Positions 1 through 6,394 of a stretch of 64,000 nucleotides of DNA are shown in pieces (within the stretch, counting starts at the first letter, position 1; every line of letters starts with the position of its first letter). The translations under genes were made by a program, and so were the position numbers. Source of the stretch: Betaproteobacteria bacterium Ga0077532 (GTDB lineage: Bacteria; Pseudomonadota; Gammaproteobacteria; Burkholderiales; Ga0077523); assembly GCA_001464895.1 (NCBI GenBank), contig LNEE01000019.1:1-64000 (forward strand), in the 5' to 3' direction. Below the pieces are notes generated by a model. It worked only from the letters and a program-made list of their open reading frames with translations. It had not been told where the DNA came from and searched no databases.

Positions 1-299
1 CGCCCTGCGGCCAAGCCGCCGTGGGCCGTCAGGCCCGCGAGGGGGCCTCCTACAACAGCATGGCTCATTGCCAAGGTGGGTGGTGCATCCACTGGGGAGA
101 TACAAGGGGCCCACCCCTTGTTGGTACGCCCTGCGGCCAAGCCGCCGTGGGCCGTCAGGCCCGCGAGGGTGCCTCCTACAACAGCATGGCTCATTCCCAA
201 GGTGGGTGGTGCATCCACTGGGGATATACAAGGGGCCCGCCCCTTGTTGGTACGCCCTGCGGCCAAGCCGCCGTGGGCCGTCAGGCCCGAGAGGCGGCC
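1..299. repeat. Tandem 126-bp repeat, about 2.4 copies
   Basis: The same unit begins at 1, 127 and 253 (for example CGCCCTGCGGCCAAGCCGCC), a period of 126 bp with few differences between copies. The array stops abruptly where nitrilase coding sequence begins at about 300. A related partial copy, sharing the ATACAAGGGGCCC and CCCTTGTTGGTA segments, lies at about 17105-17213, so this is a dispersed repeat family. The left end is cut by the window edge. No protein function is proposed for the frames running through it. Confidence 0.9.
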
Positions 300-1024
300 T
301 CGTGCTGAAGCGACGAAAGATCACGCCCACGTTCCACGAGCGGATGCTCTGGGGGCAGGGCGACGGCAGTGGTCTCGTGCCGGTCGACACTGCCGTCGGC
401 CGTGTGGGCGCACTCGCGTGCTGGGAGCACTACAACCCGCTCGCGCGCTACGCGCTCATGGCACGCCACGAGGAGATCCACTGCAGTCAGTTCCCCGGGT
501 CGCTCGTGGGGCCGATCTTCGCCGAGCAGATGGAGGTGACCATGCGCCACCACGCGCTCGAGTCCGGCTGCTTCGTGGTGAATGCCACGGCCTGGCTGAC
601 CGACGCGCAGGTGGCGAGCATCACGCCCGACCGCGGCTTGCAGAAGGCCTGCCGCGGCGGCTGCTATACCGCGATCATCTCGCCGGAGGGCGTGCACCTC
701 GCGCCGCCACTGCGCGAGGGCGAAGGCATGGTGATTGCGGATCTCGACATGCGCCTCATCACGAAGCGGAAGCGGATGATGGATTCGGTGGGCCACTACG
801 CGCGCCCGGAGTTGCTGTCCCTGCTCCACGACGCGACGCCTTCCGCACCGCTCGCCGCACCGCTCTCCGAATGCGTGCCCAACCAGAAGAGTGTGTCCCA
901 TGAGTTTGCCCACGAGTCTGCCCACGAGTCTGCCCACGAGTCCTCAGGCCCCGACCGCACCGTCTCCGATCTCCACCCGGCAGCTGATCACCGAGGTGCA
1001 GTCGCGGGGCCTGCGGCTCGCTGA
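300..1024 (+). pseudogene. Nitrilase of the Nit1C cluster, 5' end missing
   Basis: The frame reads [18 protein letters not shown] and then [18 protein letters not shown], which carry the catalytic lysine and cysteine of the carbon-nitrogen hydrolase superfamily. The N-terminal third, including the first catalytic glutamate, is absent: the frame runs straight out of the 126-bp repeat array. Roughly 110 residues are missing against the usual 320-340 for this family (recalled family length). The C-terminus is extended past its usual end (ELLSLLHD) by a low-complexity HESAHES stretch and overlaps the radical SAM gene by about 125 bp. Neighbours at 900-5616 match the conserved Nit1C set, so the family call is firm. 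I infer it is non-functional unless a fused start in the repeat rescues it, which would still lack the glutamate. Confidence 0.85.
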
Positions 1025-1678
1025 CCCGGACGTCGGCGCGCCAGCCCGGCGGGGCTGCGCCGGCCCCACCGACCACAAGGCCGTGACGGTGGACGGCCGC
1101 ACGGTGATGGTGCCGGTGCACACTGGTGGTGCCAGTGAGTCGCCATTCTTCGCGACCGCGCCCGACGCCGACGGCACCAGCCGCCTGCAGCGCGGCGCGA
1201 TCCCGATCGCGAACATCAGCTTCCCCAAGACGCCGCGCTTCTACGCACTGCAGACCTTCGACGGCATCCCCTACTGGAAGATCGCGCAACTGCACGGCGC
1301 CGACGTGCTCGCCACCACGGTGTTCCAGACGTGCGTCCGCTACGGCAACCGCCTCACGGCGTGCCAGTTCTGCGCAATCGGTGAATCGCTCGCGGGCGGC
1401 CGCACGATCAACCGCAAGACGCCCGAGCAGCTCGCCGAGGTCGCCCGCGCCGCGGTGCTGCTCGACGGTGTGAAGCACATGGTGATGACCACGGGTACGC
1501 CCAACTTCAAGGACCGCGGCGCGGCACTGCTCACCGAGAGCGCCTTCGCCGTCCGTGCCGCCGTCGACATCCCCATCCAGGCGCAGTGCGCGTCGCCGGA
1601 GGCCTGCTTTCCCGCGATATCAAGGCCGGATGCGGTCGTTGCGGCGCGTGCTCGTCGTTGTCGGCCTGCGAGGACTGA
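900..1678 (+). pseudogene. Radical SAM protein, MSMEG_0568 type, internally deleted
   Basis: The ATG at 900 opens a frame with TCVRYGNRLTACQFCAIG, an atypical C-x9-C-x2-C cluster motif that fits the radical SAM member of Nit1C clusters. The frame is sound to IPIQAQC at about 1590. Then the sense switches: the expected cysteine-rich C-terminus (KAGCGRCGACSSLSACED, stop at 1676-1678) is read in another frame. About 100 codons between the two parts appear lost, given a usual family length near 360 residues (recalled). The original frame runs on to 1805, but its residues after about 1605 look like out-of-frame translation until the GNAT remnant. The start has a 12-bp tandem repeat reading [13 protein letters not shown]. 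Genuine decay and misassembly are both possible. Confidence 0.8.
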
Positions 1679-1682
1679 CACC

Positions 1683-1805
1683 ATGGTGCCGATGCAGCCC
1701 CCGTTTCCCTTCGTGCCCGGCGAGTACCGCGTGCGACTCGCCGCGTACCCGCATCGGTCGCGCACCGACGTCGCCGTGTTTCCCGTCGCGAGGCGCGCCG
1801 CATGA
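1683..1805 (+). pseudogene. Remnant of GNAT N-acetyltransferase (MSMEG_0567 type)
   Basis: The ATG at 1683 follows the shifted-frame stop of the radical SAM gene by 4 bp. It encodes only 40 residues: PFPFVPGEYRVRLA resembles the start of the GNAT protein found at this place in Nit1C clusters, and the remainder through ARRAA looks like its last residues. The whole acetyltransferase core, about 150 residues by family expectation, is gone. The stop overlaps the next start (ATGA at 1802-1805), so the native operon junction is preserved and the loss is internal. The identification rests on position plus short matches. Confidence 0.55.
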
Positions 1806-2791
1806 CCCTCGAAGACCTCGCCCAGGGGCTGCGCGAGAGTCGCGGCGTTGCGCACAAGCGCGACATCTCCGTGATGATGGAGACGCTGGCGCGCAACGCG
1901 CCGACCGGGGCGCGATCTTCCACGGTGCTCGTGGGAGACGACTGCGCGGCGATCCCCGACGGCGATGGGTGGCTTCTCTTCGCGATCGAAGGTTTCATCA
2001 ACGAACTGGTGGAGCGCGATCCGTGGTTCGCCGGCTGGTGCGGCGTCATGGTCAACGTGAGCGACGTCTTCGCGATGGGCGGGCGGCCCATCGCCGTGGT
2101 CGACGCCCTCTGGAGCAACGGTACCGAGCGCGCCGTGCCGATCCTGGAAGGCATGAGCGCAGCGGCCAGTGCCTACGGCGTTCCCATCGTCGGCGGGCAT
2201 ACCAATGGCCGCAACGAGAGCGAACAACTGGCCGTTGCGATCCTCGGACGATCGCAGCATCTCCTCACGAGCTTCGACGCGAAGCCGGGCAACGTCCTGA
2301 TCGCCGCGATCGACCTGCGCGGATCGTATCGGGACCCGTATCCGTTCTGGGACGCGGCGACGACCGCCGACCCCACCCGCCTGCGAGGCGACCTCGAAGT
2401 GCTGACATCGCTCGCTGATCTCGGGCTCTGCGTCGCCGCGAAGGACATCAGCAACGCCGGTGTCGTCGGCACGGCGCTGATGCTCTTCGAGTGCTCGGGC
2501 GTCGGCGGCGTGATCGATGTGCGCGCCGTGCCGCGGCCGCACAACGTGCCCGACACGAAGTGGCTGCTCTCGACGTTTCCGAGCTACGGCTTCCTGCTCG
2601 CGGCGCCGGAGCAGAATGTCCCGCAGATCCGCGCGCGCTTCGCCGCCCGCGGCATCGCCGGTGCGGTGATCGGGCGCTGCGACGACACCGGTGTGGCGCG
2701 CGTCACCGACGGCGGTCGCGAAGCCACCATCTGGGATTTCGGCACCACGGCCTTCATCGGCTGCGGTCCTCAAGCGGAGATTCGACGATGA
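1802..2791 (+). CDS. AIR synthase-related protein, sll0787 type (Nit1C cluster)
   Basis: This 329-residue protein resembles the PurM/AIR-synthase ATP-dependent fold: VGDDCAAIPDGDGWLLFAIE and VMVNVSDVFAMGGRP carry the acidic, nucleotide-binding features, followed by GGHTNGRNESEQLAVAILG. Nit1C clusters normally contain such a protein, and its substrate is not known. It is coupled to its neighbours by ATGA overlaps at both ends and appears full length. With the upstream genes broken, it may now be expressed without its usual partners. Confidence 0.85.
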   Translation: MTLEDLAQGLRESRGVAHKRDISVMMETLARNAPTGARSSTVLVGDDCAAIPDGDGWLLFAIEGFINELVERDPWFAGWCGVMVNVSDVFAMGGRPIAVVDALWSNGTERAVPILEGMSAAASAYGVPIVGGHTNGRNESEQLAVAILGRSQHLLTSFDAKPGNVLIAAIDLRGSYRDPYPFWDAATTADPTRLRGDLEVLTSLADLGLCVAAKDISNAGVVGTALMLFECSGVGGVIDVRAVPRPHNVPDTKWLLSTFPSYGFLLAAPEQNVPQIRARFAARGIAGAVIGRCDDTGVARVTDGGREATIWDFGTTAFIGCGPQAEIRR

Positions 2792-3969
2792 ACACCCACC
2801 GCAGGCTGCGCATCGCGCTGCTGACGCATTCCACGAATCCGCGCGGCGGCGTCGTGCACGCGCTGCAGCTCGGCGAGGCTCTGACCGATCTCGGCCACGA
2901 CGTCGTGGTCCACGCGCCCGACGCTCGCAAGGAGGGGTTCTTCCGTCACGTGCGATGCGGGACTGCGCTGGTGCCAGCACGGCCGGTGAAGGGCGGTCTG
3001 GGGGCGCTCGTCGGTACGCGTATCGACGAGTACGTGCGGTACTTCTCGCGGCGGGACACGCCGGCCTTCGATGTCTATCACGCGCACGACGGCATCGGCG
3101 CCAACGCGCTCGCCACGCTCGCCGAGTGGGGGCGCATCCCGGGCTTCGTGCGGACGGTCCACCATCTCGACACCTTCCAGGACGATGCCGTCGAGGCGTG
3201 GCAGCACCGCGGCGTGACCGCCGCGGATCTCGTCATGTGCGTGAGCCGCCTGTGGCGGGGGCTGCTGCGCGAGGACTTCGGGATCGACGCGCTGCAGGTG
3301 GACAACGGCGTCGACACGAACCGATTCCAGCCGCAGCCCGACGCCACCGACGCCGCGTTGCGTGCCAGGTTCGGTATCGGCGCCGGCCCCGTGTTTCTCG
3401 CGGTGGGCGGCATCGAGGCGCGGAAGAACACCGTGCGCACGCTTGCGGCTTTCGCGCAGGTGCGGGCGCAGCATCCGACGGCGCAGCTCGTGATCGCCGG
3501 CGGAGCGAGCCTGCTCGACCACGCGGCCTACCAGGCTGCGTTCGAGGACGCTTTGCGGATGTCCGGGCTCGAGACCGGCTCGGGCAAGGCGGTGGTGCTC
3601 ACGGGGGTGCTGCCCGATGAGCACATGCCGGCGCTCTACCGCAGCGCTTCCGCGCTCGTGTTCCCGTCGATCACCGAGGGCTTCGGGCTGGTGGTGCTCG
3701 AGGCCATGGCTTGCGGCGTGCCCACCGTGGTTTCGCGGATCGAACCGTTCACCGAGTACCTGGGCGAGGGCGATTGCGTGTGGGTCGATCCGTTCTCGAT
3801 CGAGGCGATCGCGGACGGCATGGTGCGGGCGCTGGCACCCGAGACCGTGGCGGCCTGCCGGGCAGCCGGTGGTCGCGTCTGCGCTGCGCACACCTGGGGC
3901 AGCTCGGCCACGCGCCACATCCTCGCCTATCGGGACTTCATCGCGAGCCGGGAGACCGTCGATGCCTGA
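2788..3969 (+). CDS. Glycosyltransferase family 4-like, MSMEG_0565 type
   Basis: The start is ATG at 2788, overlapping the upstream TGA, which gives 393 residues. The N-terminal domain opens with LRIALLTHSTNPRGGVVHAL, the glycine-rich donor/acceptor loop of GT-B enzymes. The C-terminal domain has the sugar-nucleotide site with the E-x7-E motif in EGFGLVVLEAMACGVPTV. No signal peptide or membrane segment is seen, so it is probably cytoplasmic. It is the usual glycosyltransferase of Nit1C clusters; the acceptor is unknown but is presumed to be the product of the cluster. It overlaps the following small gene by 8 bp. Confidence 0.88.
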   Translation: MNTHRRLRIALLTHSTNPRGGVVHALQLGEALTDLGHDVVVHAPDARKEGFFRHVRCGTALVPARPVKGGLGALVGTRIDEYVRYFSRRDTPAFDVYHAHDGIGANALATLAEWGRIPGFVRTVHHLDTFQDDAVEAWQHRGVTAADLVMCVSRLWRGLLREDFGIDALQVDNGVDTNRFQPQPDATDAALRARFGIGAGPVFLAVGGIEARKNTVRTLAAFAQVRAQHPTAQLVIAGGASLLDHAAYQAAFEDALRMSGLETGSGKAVVLTGVLPDEHMPALYRSASALVFPSITEGFGLVVLEAMACGVPTVVSRIEPFTEYLGEGDCVWVDPFSIEAIADGMVRALAPETVAACRAAGGRVCAAHTWGSSATRHILAYRDFIASRETVDA

Positions 3970-4242
3970 GATGCACTTCCGCGTGACGTGGCCGGACGGC
4001 AGCGCCACCCGGTGCTGTTCGCCGTCGCTGGCATCGGGGACTACTTCGTTCCTGGGACGACGTACCCGCTCGCCGACTTCCTGATGCGCAGCCGCGAGGC
4101 CTACGGCATCGCCTCGGAGCGCGTCCGGAAGAAGTTCGGGTTTCCCTGCTCGCGCGCGGCGGGGGCGCTCGCCGAGGTGGAAGGCATCGGCGGTCGGTTT
4201 CCTCCCGATGCCGTGGTGAAGGTGGAAGCGTTCGAGGAATAG
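3962..4242 (+). pseudogene. MSMEG_0570-family small protein, frameshifted
   Basis: The ATG at 3962 starts MPEMHFRVTWPDGSATRC, the expected beginning of this roughly 95-residue Nit1C-associated family. The rest (IGDYFVPGTTYPLADFLMRS through VEAFEE, stop at 4240-4242) is read one frame over. One base appears to be missing near 4030-4034, between CSPSL and IGDYF. Restoring a single base would give a full-length family member. This is either a true inactivating mutation or an indel error in the sequence. The family has been linked to nitrogen-starvation response by name only; its role is unknown. Confidence 0.8.
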
Positions 4243-4308
4243 GGATTCGCTGATGCATCGGCGCACCCGCCAACGAGGAGCGGGCGCATACGGACTGGAG
4301 AAGCACCC

Positions 4309-5616
4309 ATGAACGACCTCACGCGCGGCACCGACGTCGCCACCCATCACCCGGTGATCGTGATCGGCGGCGGGCAGGCCGGTCTCTCCGCGAGCTGGTG
4401 TCTCAAGCAGCGCGGGATCGACCATGTCGTGCTGGAGAAGCATCGCGTCGGCCACGAATGGCGAACCCATCGGTGGGATTCCTTCTGCCTCGTGACGCCG
4501 AACTGGCAGTGCCAGCTTCCCGGGTTCCCGTACCCGGGGAACGATCCGTACGGCTTCATGCGCAAGGGCGAGATCGTCGAGTACGTGGAGAGCTACGCGC
4601 GCTCGTTCGGACCGCCACTGCGCGAGGGTGTCGCGGTGACGGGACTGCGTCGACTGGAGAACGGCCTCTTCGAGGTGCGGACCGATGCCGGGTTGCACAC
4701 CGCGGCACAGGTGATCGTGGCCGCGGGCGGCTACCAGATTCCGGTGATACCGCGGGCGACCGAGCGCATCCCCGATGACGTCCTGCAGATCCACTCCGCC
4801 GACTACAAGAGTGCGTCCGTGCTGCCCAAGGGGCACGTGCTCGTGGTGGGCTCCGGCCAGTCGGGTTGCCAGATCGCCGAGGATCTCCATCTCGCCGGCC
4901 GCCGCGTGCACCTCTCCACCGGCAGCGCGCCGCGGTCGCCGCGGATGTATCGCGGCAAGGACGTCGTCGAGTGGTTGCATCTGATGGGCTACTACGACAT
5001 GCCCATCCACGAGCATCCGCTGAAGGAGCGCGTGCGCCAGAAGGCGAACCACTACCTGACGGGGCGGGACGGCGGGCGCGAGATCGATCTGCGGAAGCTC
5101 GCGACCGAGGGGGTGCAGCTGTACGGCCGCTTCGACGGTGTGCAGGGTGGTCGCGTGCAGTTCCGCGCGGATCTGCGCCACAACCTCGACCAGGCCGATG
5201 CCGTCTCGGAGAGCATCAAGCAGACGGTCGACAAGTGGATCGCGAAGCAGGGTATCGAGGCCCCGGTCGAACCCCCGTACGTCCCGGTCTGGACACCGGA
5301 ATCGGAGCCCGTCGAACTCGATCTCGCCGCGTCGGACATCCGCAGCGTGATCTGGTGCATCGGGTTTCGCACCGACTTCCGCTGGATCGAGGTCCCGGTG
5401 TTCGACGGCAGCGGCTATCCCGTGCACGCGCGCGGCGTGACGACCGCGCCGGGTCTGTATTTCCTCGGCCTGCCGTGGCTGTACACGTGGGGTTCGGGAC
5501 GCTTCTCCGGCATCGCGCGGGACGCGCAGTTCGTCGCCGAGCAGATCGACGCCCGGCTGCAGGCGATCCGTTCGTCGATACCGACGGCGGTGAACGTACT
5601 CGCGCTGGGGTCGTAG
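4309..5616 (+). CDS. Flavin-dependent oxidoreductase, MSMEG_0569 type
   Basis: This 435-residue protein has an FAD-binding Rossmann motif at residues 20-25 (VIVIGGGQAGLSASW) and a second dinucleotide motif near residue 180 (VLVVGSGQSGCQIAEDL), the arrangement of flavin monooxygenases. TPNWQCQLPGFPY and the C-terminal GLYFLGLPWLYTWGSGRFSG are typical of the Nit1C flavoprotein. It lies 66 bp after the frameshifted MSMEG_0570 gene on the same strand and ends the recognisable cluster. It appears intact. Which step it oxidises is unknown. Confidence 0.85.
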   Translation: MNDLTRGTDVATHHPVIVIGGGQAGLSASWCLKQRGIDHVVLEKHRVGHEWRTHRWDSFCLVTPNWQCQLPGFPYPGNDPYGFMRKGEIVEYVESYARSFGPPLREGVAVTGLRRLENGLFEVRTDAGLHTAAQVIVAAGGYQIPVIPRATERIPDDVLQIHSADYKSASVLPKGHVLVVGSGQSGCQIAEDLHLAGRRVHLSTGSAPRSPRMYRGKDVVEWLHLMGYYDMPIHEHPLKERVRQKANHYLTGRDGGREIDLRKLATEGVQLYGRFDGVQGGRVQFRADLRHNLDQADAVSESIKQTVDKWIAKQGIEAPVEPPYVPVWTPESEPVELDLAASDIRSVIWCIGFRTDFRWIEVPVFDGSGYPVHARGVTTAPGLYFLGLPWLYTWGSGRFSGIARDAQFVAEQIDARLQAIRSSIPTAVNVLALGS

Positions 5617-5712
5617 CACGCGGCGACGGTCCGGTGGGCAGCCGCCTCATCCGTGCCCCTGCACCACGCGCGTACACTCCGGTCTCCGCCGTTGAACCAG
5701 GAGACCATGCTC

Positions 5713-6327
5713 ATGTCACGTCCCACCGCCAATCCCCGCCAGGTCGACTGGGCGGGCGAGAACCCCGGCATCTACCTGAAGGAAACCGCCGACGGCCCCT
5801 ACGTCGCGCTCGTCAGTTTCTTCCGCGTCGTGCTCTCGCCCCATGGCCGCGGTCATGCAGCCTTCATTCTGCTGGACCCGGACGGCGATGGCGCCGATCC
5901 CCTGCGTCCCAACATCTGCGCCACCGACAACGAACCCATGGCCGAGTGGCTGCGCGATGGCTTCGTCCGGCACTTCCTGGCGTTCCGCAACACGACGGGC
6001 CTCGATCGCACGCGCACGATTCCCGGCTGGGACTTCGTCGCAGGCGGCGATGGTCGGACGGAACACATGGAGTGTTTCCGCACCTCCCTGGGTCAGGTCC
6101 AGCTCGCATGGAAGGACTGGGGTGCGAAGTACGAGGTCGAACTCACCGACGGCCGTGCCGTGACGGGAAGGCACGAGATGTTCTCGACGTTCGTCGACGT
6201 CCACCGGGCCGAGGGCTACATCAACGGCCGGCCGTTCCCGGGGCGGCCGTTCCCGCGCGAGTTCGCCGGACGCAAGGATTCGAGCACGGCGTTCCTCGCC
6301 TTCGCGGAGACGTGGTTGCACGCGTAG
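5713..6327 (+). CDS. Unknown protein, 204 residues
   Basis: I do not recognise a family. The start at ATG 5713 is preferred because AGGAGA at 5699-5704 is 8 bp upstream; ATG 5707 is too close to it. The product (MSRPTANPRQVDWAGENPGIY...) is soluble and rich in aromatic residues, with no signal peptide or membrane helix. It carries a short internal duplication (GRPFPGRPFPREF) near the C-terminus. The gene sits 96 bp after the Nit1C flavoprotein and 67 bp before the large multi-hydrolase gene on the same strand. It could be a companion of the latter (chaperone, immunity or accessory protein), but that is inference from position alone. Confidence 0.75.
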   Translation: MSRPTANPRQVDWAGENPGIYLKETADGPYVALVSFFRVVLSPHGRGHAAFILLDPDGDGADPLRPNICATDNEPMAEWLRDGFVRHFLAFRNTTGLDRTRTIPGWDFVAGGDGRTEHMECFRTSLGQVQLAWKDWGAKYEVELTDGRAVTGRHEMFSTFVDVHRAEGYINGRPFPGRPFPREFAGRKDSSTAFLAFAETWLHA

Positions 6328-6394
6328 CGCGCAGGGCCCGGCTGGAGACGGTGCACCATCGACCGTCACCGAAGAAAAAGCAGAGGAGATACCG

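Noticed and set aside
21..308. Frames through the 126-bp repeat that look like repetitive proteins
   Set aside because: Their periodicity is that of the DNA repeat, no ribosome site is seen, and they do not resemble known proteins.
2770..5619. 949-residue open frame on the minus strand
   Set aside because: It is antisense to the glycosyltransferase, MSMEG_0570 and flavoprotein genes, arginine/histidine-rich without motifs, and typical of GC-rich shadow frames.
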